5,205 bases of DNA, from contig PXDA01000029.1 of NCBI GenBank assembly GCA_003566505.1, positions 1 to 5,205 on the forward strand. The letters run 5' to 3'. Under the pieces are notes generated by a model, which saw only the letters and a program-made list of their open reading frames with translations, was not told the DNA's origin and did no database searches. Below are positions 1-5,179 of the stretch, piece by piece. Origin of the DNA: Mollicutes bacterium. GTDB lineage: Bacteria; Bacillota_I; Bacilli_A; RF39; UBA660. Both the position numbers and the translations under genes were made by a program. Position 1 is the stretch's first letter. Every line of letters starts with the position of its first letter.

Positions 1-2418
1 AAGATTTTTTCGTGCATCTTCACTTACATTTGGAATATCACGTGTAAACTCTTCCGGTCCTAATTTAGTTTCTCGTGATTCAATTTGTTGATCAGAAATA
101 TGAATCGAAGTTAAAGCATCATCTTTTGCTAATCTTTCATTCAAAATAACGGCATCTTCATAATTGTACCCATCATAATTCATAAAAGCAACCAAAAGAT
201 TTTTGCCCAATGCCATTTCCCCTTTTTCGGTACTCGGCCCATCAGCTATTATCATACCTTTTTTAACTTTCTGGCCTTTTTTAACAAGCGGAACTTGATG
301 ATAACACGTACCATCATTACTTTTTTCAAAAGTTTCTAACTGATAAACATCTTCACCATTTTTAGTTTTTATAATAATTTTATTAGCATCAATATACTGC
401 ACAGTCCCCGCATTTTGCGCACTTACCAAAGCACCAGAATCAGCCGCTGCGATAGCTTCAATACCAGTACCAACCAAAGGCGCTTCACTTTTCAAAAGTG
501 GCACGGCTTGTTTTTGCATATTAGCACCCATTAACAATCTTTTACCATCATCGTGTTCTAAAAATGGAATACCACTTGTGGTTATAGAAATAATTTGTTG
601 TGGTGAAACATCAAGAAAATCAACTTGCGCAACATCAATCATAATATTTTCACCACGATGACGTGCTGTAACACGATCGCCCATTAATTTACCATTTTTA
701 TCAACCGCCGTCGATGCTTGTGAAATATAAAACTCAGTTTCTTCATCAGCAGTCATATATACTATTTCATCAGTTAATTTTTGCTTTTCAACCCGCCGAT
801 ATGGTGTCATAATGAATCCATATTCATTAATCAAGCCAAAACTAGCTAAATGGGAAATTAGTCCAATATTATTGCCTTCTGGTGTTTCCACTGGACATAA
901 ACGCCCATAATGTGATGAGTTAACATCACGGACATCAAGACCGGCGCGATCTCTTGAAAGACCACCTGGTCCTAAACATGAAAGACGTCTTTTATGAGCA
1001 AGTTCCGCCATCGGATTAGCTTGATCCATGAATTGTGAGAGTTGACTACTACCAAAAAATTCTTTCATAGCAGCTGTTAAAGGACGAATATTTATTAATT
1101 TTTTTGGTGTTATATCAGCCAAATCTTGTGTTGCCATTCGGTCACGAATAACACGCTCTATTCGACTAACACCAATGCGAAATTGATTTTGTAATAATTC
1201 GCCTACTTGCCGAACCCGACGATTCGATAAATGGTCGATTTCATCATAATTACCAATTTTTTCATGCAAATTAAGAAAATAAGAAACCGAAGCAACAATA
1301 TCAGGAATCGTTATGCGCCGAATATCAATATTTTGATCATTGCCAATAACAGCAATTTTGTTTTTTTCTTGCTTATCATAAACATGTACGATTTGTACTT
1401 TATCGTGTGTATCTAAATCTTCGTTAATTGCTATTTTTTGTATACCAAAACCCGCTTGAAGTGCTTCTTTGACAAGCGGTAAATTTTCTTTGGTTATTTT
1501 GGTTCCCTTTTTTAATACAACTTTTTTATTTATTTTAATGCTTTCTGCTAAAACTTGATCTAATAAACGCTCGGCTGCAAAAAGCTTTTTGTTAAATTTA
1601 TAACGACCAACTTTTGCTAAATCATTTCTAAATTCATCAAAAAACTTACTGACAATTTGATTTTTAGCACTATCAATAGTTGAAGGTTCTCCCGGACGTA
1701 ATTTAGCATGAATATCAATTAAAGCCTCTGATGTATTTTTATTATCGTCTTTTGCTAAAGTTTTTAAAATATATTCGTTTTCGCCAAATAAAGAAATAAT
1801 ATCTTCATCATTAGAAAGTCCTAAAGCTCTTAATAAAGTTGTTATTGGTACTTTTCGAGTTCGATCAATCCGAACATAAACAACATTTTTAACATCCATT
1901 TCAAATTCAAGCCATGTTCCTCGTGCTGGTATTACTTGACCATTAATGATGTGCCGACCACTTTTATCATGGTCTTCTAAAAAATAAATACTTGGTGAGC
2001 GCACTAATTGCGAAACAATTACTCGTTCCACACCATTAATAATAAAAGAACCCTTTTCGGTCATTTTGGGCATATCACCCATAAAAATTTCTTGTTCTTT
2101 AACTTCGCCACTTTCTTTGTTTCGTAAACGAACTTGCACTTTTAACGGATAAGCATATGTTGCATATTTTTCGCGACAATCTTTAATAGAATATTTTGGT
2201 TCTTCTAACTGATAATCAAGATATTCCAAAACTAAATCTTGTGTAAAACTTTCCACTGGAAAAATATCCGAAAACACTTCCCGCATACCTTTTTCAATAA
2301 ACCAATCATATGAATCTTTTTGAATTGCTAACAAATTAGATAATTCTAATGCATTTGCTGTTTTTGCATAACATCTTCTTTGCCGATGGTCACCATAATT
2401 TCTTACTGTATACGCCAA
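1..2418 (-). CDS. rpoB: DNA-directed RNA polymerase subunit beta (5' part, runs off window)
   Basis: Beta subunit of the core RNA polymerase, forming one pincer and part of the active centre and RNA-DNA hybrid channel. An uninterrupted frame of 806 codons starts at TTG 2418 and is still open at base 1; the family is usually about 1,150-1,350 residues, so roughly the last third is missing. Visible in order: N-terminal RQRR (12-15), protrusion/lobe motifs such as GSFIING, ERVIVSQLVRSP and VVYVRIDRTRK, VGELLQNQFRIG in the fork region, the rifampicin pocket GSSQLSQFMDQANP (456-469) with HKRRLSCLGPGG (475-486), CPVETPEGNNIGLI (508-521), MGANMQKQAVPL (from 630), and NYEDA with the acidic pair E754/D755 near the active site. 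Close overall to Bacillus RpoB. Key rifampicin contacts (equivalents of E. coli D516, H526, S531) are retained; C481 and N516 are unusual. Both Trp codons are TGG. It has its own consensus promoter upstream. No ybxB-like methyltransferase gene lies between rplL and rpoB, unlike in Bacillus subtilis. Confidence 0.98.
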   Translation of the reverse strand, partial: MAYTVRNYGDHRQRRCYAKTANALELSNLLAIQKDSYDWFIEKGMREVFSDIFPVESFTQDLVLEYLDYQLEEPKYSIKDCREKYATYAYPLKVQVRLRNKESGEVKEQEIFMGDMPKMTEKGSFIINGVERVIVSQLVRSPSIYFLEDHDKSGRHIINGQVIPARGTWLEFEMDVKNVVYVRIDRTRKVPITTLLRALGLSNDEDIISLFGENEYILKTLAKDDNKNTSEALIDIHAKLRPGEPSTIDSAKNQIVSKFFDEFRNDLAKVGRYKFNKKLFAAERLLDQVLAESIKINKKVVLKKGTKITKENLPLVKEALQAGFGIQKIAINEDLDTHDKVQIVHVYDKQEKNKIAVIGNDQNIDIRRITIPDIVASVSYFLNLHEKIGNYDEIDHLSNRRVRQVGELLQNQFRIGVSRIERVIRDRMATQDLADITPKKLINIRPLTAAMKEFFGSSQLSQFMDQANPMAELAHKRRLSCLGPGGLSRDRAGLDVRDVNSSHYGRLCPVETPEGNNIGLISHLASFGLINEYGFIMTPYRRVEKQKLTDEIVYMTADEETEFYISQASTAVDKNGKLMGDRVTARHRGENIMIDVAQVDFLDVSPQQIISITTSGIPFLEHDDGKRLLMGANMQKQAVPLLKSEAPLVGTGIEAIAAADSGALVSAQNAGTVQYIDANKIIIKTKNGEDVYQLETFEKSNDGTCYHQVPLVKKGQKVKKGMIIADGPSTEKGEMALGKNLLVAFMNYDGYNYEDAVILNERLAKDDALTSIHISDQQIESRETKLGPEEFTRDIPNVSEDARKNL

Positions 2419-2424
2419 ATTTTT

Positions 2425-2432
2425 CACCCCTA
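2425..2432 (-). promoter_or_regulatory. Ribosome binding site of rpoB (sets the TTG start)
   Basis: AGGGGTG lies six bases before TTG 2418, which is followed by the recognisable RpoB N-terminus. An in-frame GTG at 2427-2425 is inside this Shine-Dalgarno-like sequence and so is unlikely to be the start. There is no ATG nearby upstream. A TTG start on so strongly expressed a gene is uncommon, but it is also seen for rpoB in Bacillus. Confidence 0.7.
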
Positions 2433-2489
2433 AATAATATAATTTTTTTAAAATAAGCCAAAAAAAATAGTAAAATACTACAATTTATA

Positions 2490-2518
2490 ATTATAGCAAT
2501 TATATGTTAAATTGTCAA
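2490..2518 (-). promoter_or_regulatory. Promoter of rpoB (sigma-A type)
   Basis: The minus strand reads TTGACA (2518-2513), a 17-base spacer, then TATAAT (2495-2490). Both hexamers match the vegetative sigma consensus exactly and the spacing is optimal. Transcription would start near 2484, giving an AT-rich leader of about 65 bases before the TTG start. The promoter lies downstream of the rplL hairpin, so rpoB (and presumably rpoC beyond the edge) can be transcribed independently of the ribosomal protein genes. Confidence 0.85.
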
Positions 2519-2606
2519 TTCTTCTTGACGAAATTATTTCAATTTGTCACAAAGGAGAAAAACACTAGCGTTTGGACAAGTAAAATTTGCTAATGTTATT
2601 CCTTTT

Positions 2607-2646
2607 TTAAACACAGAAAGCCAATACTTAAATTAAGTATCGGCTT
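2607..2646 (-). terminator. Hairpin after rplL, weak terminator or attenuator
   Basis: Seventeen bases past the rplL stop, a 13-bp stem with one G-U pair and a 3-base loop (arms 2646-2634 and 2630-2618; ends AAGCC and GGCTT) is followed on the minus strand by TTCTGTGTTT. The stem is long but AT-rich and the U tract is interrupted, so I expect partial termination with read-through into rpoB, as at the rplL-rpoB attenuator of E. coli. The separate promoter downstream fits this. Confidence 0.6.
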
Positions 2647-2662
2647 AAAATTTCAATTTTAA

Positions 2663-3028
2663 CTATTTTAATTCAACCGTTGCGCCAGCTTCTTCAAACT
2701 TACCTTTAAGTTCTTCGGCTTCTTCACTTGGCACATTTTCTTTAACAACGCCACCATTGTCAGCAATATCTTTTGCTTCTTTTAATCCTAATCCAGTAAC
2801 TTCTCTTACTAATTTAATAACAGCTAATTTACTTGAACCAGCATCTTTTAATTCAATTGTTGCAGTTGTTGGTCCTTCTTCTTTTTCCTCTGCTGCTGCT
2901 GGTGCTGCTGCAACTGCAGTTGGATCAACACCAAATTCTTCTTTGATTAAATCAACTAATTCTTTTAACTCTAGGATTGTCATTTCTTTAATTGCTTCAA
3001 TAATTTCTTCTTTTTTTACTTTTGCCAT
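2663..3028 (-). CDS. rplL: 50S ribosomal protein L7/L12
   Basis: Multicopy stalk protein that recruits and activates translational GTPases (EF-Tu, EF-G, IF2, RF3); dimers bind the C-terminal helix of L10. The 121-residue length is normal. The N-terminal dimerisation helices are residues 5-33 (TILELKELVDLIKEEFGV at 17-34), the flexible hinge is the Ala/Glu-rich stretch at about 36-53, and the C-terminal factor-binding domain is about 54-121 with the hallmark VIKLVREVTGLGLKEAK (70-86) and the ending EEAGATVELK. The ATG at 3028 is set by an AGGAGG eight bases upstream. The start of the C-terminal domain (GPTTATIELKDAG) lacks the usual EKTEFDV wording but is otherwise typical. Translation is probably coupled to rplJ, whose stop overlaps the ribosome binding site; a strong separate site suits its higher copy number. 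Confidence 0.98.
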   Translation of the reverse strand: MAKVKKEEIIEAIKEMTILELKELVDLIKEEFGVDPTAVAAAPAAAEEKEEGPTTATIELKDAGSSKLAVIKLVREVTGLGLKEAKDIADNGGVVKENVPSEEAEELKGKFEEAGATVELK

Positions 3029-3036
3029 TTCTTTTC

Positions 3037-3042
3037 CCTCCT
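3037..3042 (-). promoter_or_regulatory. Ribosome binding site of rplL overlapping the rplJ stop
   Basis: The minus strand reads TAGGAGGG: the TAG stop of rplJ (3043-3041) shares its AG with the AGGAGG of rplL, eight bases before ATG 3028. The arrangement favours re-initiation by ribosomes finishing rplJ as well as independent loading. Confidence 0.85.
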
Positions 3043-3535
3043 AATTATTTTCCAAATTTTGTTTATGTAGATCAATACAAATTGCAAAATCACGAATGTG
3101 ACTTATTAAGCCACTTGCAAACATAGTAATTAAGCCTTCTCGTGATGGTAAACTAGCCAATTCGTTTAAGACATCAGCTGAAACATATTTACCTTCCACT
3201 ATTCCTGCTTTAATTATTAGATTTTCGTTTTTCTTCCTAAATTCTGCTAATTTTTTTACCGGTAAAACGGCATCATCACCAAATGCTACTGCTTTGGGAC
3301 CAAATAAATGCTCTTCAAAATCATAATTTAATTCGTTAAATGCTCGTCTTAATAAGTTGTTTTTATAAACTTTCATATCAGCATTATTTTCGCGTAATGT
3401 CCGACGTAAGTTTGTCATATCACCAACAGTTATGCTACGATATTCAAATAAAACAACTGATTCCGCATTGGAAAAATTTTGTACTATTTCTTTAACCTGT
3501 GCTTTTTTTCGAGCAATTATTTTTTCACTAGCCAT
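3041..3535 (-). CDS. rplJ: 50S ribosomal protein L10
   Basis: Base of the L7/L12 stalk; binds 23S rRNA next to L11 and holds L7/L12 dimers. The 164 residues match the usual length (165 in E. coli). Visible: N-terminal RNA-binding domain with FEYRSITVGDMTNLRRTLREN (30-50) and KVYKNNLLRRAF (55-66), FGPKAVAF (78-85), IIKAGIVEGKYVSADVLNEL (107-126), LPSREGLITMFASGL (129-143), and the C-terminal helix (about 144-164) that docks L7/L12; its short length suggests two dimers. The ATG at 3535 is chosen because an AGGAGGTG lies just upstream and the protein then opens MASEKIIARKK. A longer frame from 3574 would begin inside the attenuator hairpin and adds 13 non-conserved residues. Expected to repress its own mRNA as the L10-(L7/L12) complex through the leader at 3549-3657. 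Confidence 0.97.
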   Translation of the reverse strand: MASEKIIARKKAQVKEIVQNFSNAESVVLFEYRSITVGDMTNLRRTLRENNADMKVYKNNLLRRAFNELNYDFEEHLFGPKAVAFGDDAVLPVKKLAEFRKKNENLIIKAGIVEGKYVSADVLNELASLPSREGLITMFASGLISHIRDFAICIDLHKQNLENN

Positions 3536-3540
3536 TACTA

Positions 3541-3550
3541 CACCTCCTCG
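3541..3550 (-). promoter_or_regulatory. Ribosome binding site of rplJ
   Basis: CGAGGAGGTG ends five bases before ATG 3535 and fixes that start. Its 5' part, CGAGG (3550-3546), repeats a pentamer of the leader (3613-3609), so CCTCG at 3594-3590 could pair with either copy. Confidence 0.85.
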
Positions 3551-3657
3551 TTTTCGACAAGTAAAAACCGTCATGAGTAACCATAACGGCGAGGTCTTTT
3601 TATAAAGTCCTCGGTAGGATTATTAAGCTTTCGCCCCTACTGTCTTTGGCACTTGCT
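3549..3657 (-). promoter_or_regulatory. Ribosomal protein L10 leader (autoregulatory mRNA element)
   Basis: This resembles the L10 leader family of Gram-positive bacteria. The minus strand reads CCAAAGACAGTAGG, a hairpin containing GCGAAAGC (3634-3627), then CCTACCGAGG. Helices seen: GTAGG (3640-3636) with CCTAC (3618-3614), and CGAGG (3613-3609) with CCTCG (3594-3590), the latter closing a 14-base loop. The GACAGTAGG and CCTACCGAGG segments are the conserved part, which in the family forms a kink-turn-like site mimicking the L10 site in 23S rRNA. The terminator at 3563-3589 completes the switch. L10-(L7/L12) binding should lower rplJL expression. Confidence 0.9.
3563..3589 (-). terminator. 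Attenuator terminator in the rplJ leader
   Basis: The minus strand forms an 8-bp stem with one G-U pair, CCGTTATG (3589-3582) with CATGACGG (3575-3568), a 6-base loop GTTACT, and then five T (3567-3563). This is a compact intrinsic terminator 28 bases before the rplJ start. It follows directly on the L10-binding hairpins, as expected for premature termination when L10 is in excess. Antitermination or read-through must be substantial for rplJL to be made. Confidence 0.75.
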
Positions 3658-3663
3658 TTAATC

Positions 3664-3693
3664 ATTATAACATAACTTAATTTTATTTGTCAA
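3664..3693 (-). promoter_or_regulatory. Promoter of rplJL, overlapping the end of rplA
   Basis: TTGACA (3693-3688), an 18-base spacer and TATAAT (3669-3664) on the minus strand: both hexamers are perfect. The -35 box is made from the Phe-Asp-Lys codons immediately before the rplA stop. The predicted start near 3657 coincides with the beginning of the L10 leader, which supports the call. Confidence 0.85.
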
Positions 3694-4375
3694 AAGAATT
3701 TTGCAAAAACTTAATGCCCGGTCCCATGGTTGTTGAAATAACAACATTTTTAAGGAATCTTCCCTTAATACTAGTTGGTCTTTGCTTCATAATATATTCA
3801 CCAAAAAATTGAATGTTTTCTAACAATTGTTTTTCAGTAAATGACACCTTACCAACTTGAACATGAACATTACCATACTTATCACTGCGATAAACTACTT
3901 GACCTTTTTTTATTTCTTCTACCGCCCGCGCAACATCATCAGTTACTGTTCCTGTTTTTGGATTCGGCATTAAACCTTTCGGTCCTAAAACTTTACCTAT
4001 TTTGCCAATTGCAGGCATCATATCTGGTGTGGCTATCATAACATCAAAATCAAACCAATTTTCTTTTTCAATTTTGGTAAGCATCTCTTCGTCACCAACA
4101 TAATCAGCGCCCGCTTTTTTTGCACTTTCGGCTGCCTCTCCTTTAGCTATCACTAAAATCTTTTTTACTTTTCCCGTACCGTGGGGCAGGACGATAGCGC
4201 CACGTAATTGTTGATCAGCTTGCTTAGGATCAATATTTAAATGCATAACTAAGTCTACTGTTTCATCAAACTTAGCACTAGCAGTTTCTTTTACCAACTT
4301 TACCGCCTCTTCAAGTGTATAAATTTTTGCTTTATCAATTAATTTTGCTTTTTCTTGATATCTTTTTGTTTTCAT
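3683..4375 (-). CDS. rplA: 50S ribosomal protein L1
   Basis: L1 forms the mobile stalk that moves deacylated tRNA out of the E site, and in bacteria it also represses translation of its own operon. The 230 residues are the normal length. The two-domain L1 fold is recognisable: N-terminal AKIYTLEEAVKLVKETA (16-32), KFDETVDLVMHLNIDPKQAD (35-54), LRGAIVLPHGTGK (57-69), the signature GKVLGPKGLMPNPKTGTV (127-144), and C-terminal STTMGPGIK (214-222). The single Trp (W107) is TGG. The ATG at 4375 follows AAGGAGGG by four bases. The last residues (FLQNSFDK) depart from the usual short VD-type ending, perhaps because their codons also encode the -35 box of the rplJ promoter. Transcribed with rplK, 61 bases apart. 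Confidence 0.98.
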   Translation of the reverse strand: MKTKRYQEKAKLIDKAKIYTLEEAVKLVKETASAKFDETVDLVMHLNIDPKQADQQLRGAIVLPHGTGKVKKILVIAKGEAAESAKKAGADYVGDEEMLTKIEKENWFDFDVMIATPDMMPAIGKIGKVLGPKGLMPNPKTGTVTDDVARAVEEIKKGQVVYRSDKYGNVHVQVGKVSFTEKQLLENIQFFGEYIMKQRPTSIKGRFLKNVVISTTMGPGIKFLQNSFDK

Positions 4376-4387
4376 TTTTCCCTCCTT

Positions 4388-4415
4388 ATGTGGTCTGCGG
4401 ATTATCCTCCCACAT
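4388..4415 (-). promoter_or_regulatory. Candidate L1 operator hairpin between rplK and rplA
   Basis: The minus-strand RNA forms AUGUGG (4415-4410) paired with CCACAU (4393-4388), an asymmetric internal loop (GA opposite GCAGA), a 2-bp GG/CC helix and an AUAAU loop, ending one base before the AAGGAGGG of rplA. Two short helices around an asymmetric loop is the general shape of L1 binding sites in mRNA and in the 23S rRNA stalk. The GTGGGAG...GATAAT...CCACA pattern recurs upstream of rplK. Assignment to L1 is inference from structure and position. Confidence 0.55.
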
Positions 4416-4433
4416 AGGTGTATTACCTATATG
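4411..4433 (-). promoter_or_regulatory. Hairpin directly after the rplK stop, competing with the operator hairpin
   Basis: CATATAGGT (4433-4425) pairs with ACCTATGTG (4419-4411) over 9 bp with one G-U pair and an AATAC loop, starting three bases after the rplK stop. There is no T run, so it is not an intrinsic terminator. Its 3' arm contains bases 4411-4415, which are also the 5' arm of the putative L1 hairpin, so the two cannot form together. Confidence 0.5.
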
Positions 4434-4436
4434 TTA

Positions 4437-5078
4437 TTATTCTGATTTTTCTTCTTCTTCTTCTGTTTGTGCCTCTTCAGTGTCACTTTCTTCTTCAGTT
4501 TCTTCTTCTTCAGAATCTTTTTCTGTTAATACTTCTGGTTCTACTTCTTCAGCTAATTCACTTTCCATTTTTTCTAGTTCAGCTTCTCTTTTAGCCATTT
4601 CAATTTCTTCTAAACGAGCTTGCTCGGCTTGCTCAGCCATTTCAACATCAGTAATACCTTTAATAGCAATACCCATATTACTAGCCGTTCCAGTTACAAT
4701 TCGAATTGCTGCTTCTAAATCATAAGCATTTAAATCTGGCATTTTAGTTTCCGCAATTGCTTTTATATCATCTTTACTAATAGTTGCAACTACTTCATTG
4801 GCACCTTTTGATGATGCCGTTTTTATTTTAGCATATTTTTTTATCAAAAATGCTGTTGGGGGTGTTTTTACTATCATATCAAAACTGCGATCTTCATATA
4901 TCGTAATTTCAACAGGTAGAATATCACCCATTTTATCCTTTGTTTTTTCGTTAAACTGTGAACAAAATTCTTGTAAATTAATCCCCACTGGTCCTAAAAT
5001 GGTTCCAACGGGTGGGGCTGGGGTGGCCTGTCCGGCTGGAATTTGAATTTTAATTTTTTTGGTTACTTTTTTTGCCAC
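4437..5078 (-). CDS. rplK: 50S ribosomal protein L11 with acidic C-terminal extension
   Basis: L11 binds the 1067-region GTPase-associated rRNA and takes part in factor binding and the stringent response. Residues 1-144 are a complete L11: IPAGQATPAPPVG (13-25), INLQEFCSQFNEKT (33-46), PVEITIYEDRSF (55-66), KTPPTAFLIKK (71-81), IAETKMPDLNA (108-118) and the end GTASNMGIAI (130-139). The family normally stops at about 140-145 residues; this protein continues to 213. Residues 145-180 are a charged, probably helical segment (AEQARLEEIEMAKREAELEK at 151-170), and 181-213 form an acidic tail with 19 Glu/Asp in 33. In the conserved loop, T26 and P30 replace the usual Pro and Gln of PPVGPALGQ. The start is GTG 5078, five bases after AGGAGGTG. 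The frame is continuous, so the tail belongs to rplK and is not a separate gene. Confidence 0.97.
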   Translation of the reverse strand: MAKKVTKKIKIQIPAGQATPAPPVGTILGPVGINLQEFCSQFNEKTKDKMGDILPVEITIYEDRSFDMIVKTPPTAFLIKKYAKIKTASSKGANEVVATISKDDIKAIAETKMPDLNAYDLEAAIRIVTGTASNMGIAIKGITDVEMAEQAEQARLEEIEMAKREAELEKMESELAEEVEPEVLTEKDSEEEETEEESDTEEAQTEEEEEKSE

Positions 5079-5083
5079 AAAAA

Positions 5084-5091
5084 CACCTCCT
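5084..5091 (-). promoter_or_regulatory. Ribosome binding site of rplK (sets the GTG start)
   Basis: AGGAGGTG lies five T residues before GTG 5078, which is followed by the standard L11 opening AKKV. No ATG fits better. Confidence 0.85.
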
Positions 5092-5102
5092 ATACTTTGT
5101 TT

Positions 5103-5134
5103 GTGGTAATAATGCTTCTATTATCCGCTCCCAC
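5103..5134 (-). promoter_or_regulatory. Candidate L1-binding element in the rplK leader
   Basis: On the minus strand GTGG (5134-5131) can pair with CCAC (5106-5103), enclosing GAGCGGATAAT and a following ATTATTA. Inner pairing is possible either as GC/GC or as ATAAT/ATTAT, leaving an asymmetric loop. The GTGGGAG, GATAAT and CCACA blocks match those of the element just before rplA. L1 represses the L11-L1 mRNA from its leader in E. coli; a similar role here is inferred. Confidence 0.5.
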
Positions 5135-5150
5135 TTGTAATAACTTTACC

Positions 5151-5179
5151 ATAATATCATATGAAAAATCTTTTGTCTA
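5151..5179 (-). promoter_or_regulatory. Promoter of rplK-rplA
   Basis: TAGACA (5179-5174; 5 of 6 to TTGACA), a 17-base spacer and TATTAT (5156-5151; 5 of 6 to TATAAT) on the minus strand. The start is predicted near 5145, giving a leader of about 65 bases that contains the GTGGGAG...CCAC element. The -35 box overlaps a TAG that may be the stop of the upstream gene. Confidence 0.65.

Noticed and set aside
1231..1416. Plus-strand open frame of 61 codons
   Set aside because: It lies antisense inside rpoB, has low-complexity Ile/Asn/Phe content, and no ribosome binding site or family resemblance.
2425..2427. In-frame GTG as the rpoB start
   Set aside because: It is part of the AGGGGTG ribosome binding site, and TTG 2418 is correctly spaced from it.
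2555..2577. Small inverted repeat in the rplL-rpoB spacer (AAACG / TGTTT on the minus strand) as a second terminator
   Set aside because: Only about five weak pairs with a four-base loop and a broken T run; too weak to support.
2757..3044. Plus-strand open frame opposite rplL
   Set aside because: Shadow of the conserved L7/L12 gene, Ser/Ala-rich because of antisense codons.
3536..3574. Longer rplJ start at 3574, adding 13 residues
   Set aside because: This ATG is inside the attenuator hairpin, has no ribosome binding site, and the added residues are not L10-like; ATG 3535 has a perfect Shine-Dalgarno.
3841..4041. Plus-strand open frame opposite rplA
   Set aside because: Antisense shadow of the conserved L1 core, with no start signal.
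4440..4560. GAA/TTC trinucleotide run as a microsatellite repeat
   Set aside because: It is an irregular Glu-codon-rich coding tail of rplK with mixed Ser/Thr/Asp codons, not a perfect tandem repeat.
4315..4725. Plus-strand Ser-rich open frame opposite the rplK tail and the spacer
   Set aside because: The Ser runs are simply the complement of GAA-rich Glu codons in the L11 tail; there is no ribosome binding site.
4798..5046. Plus-strand open frame opposite the L11 core
   Set aside because: Antisense shadow of a highly conserved domain.
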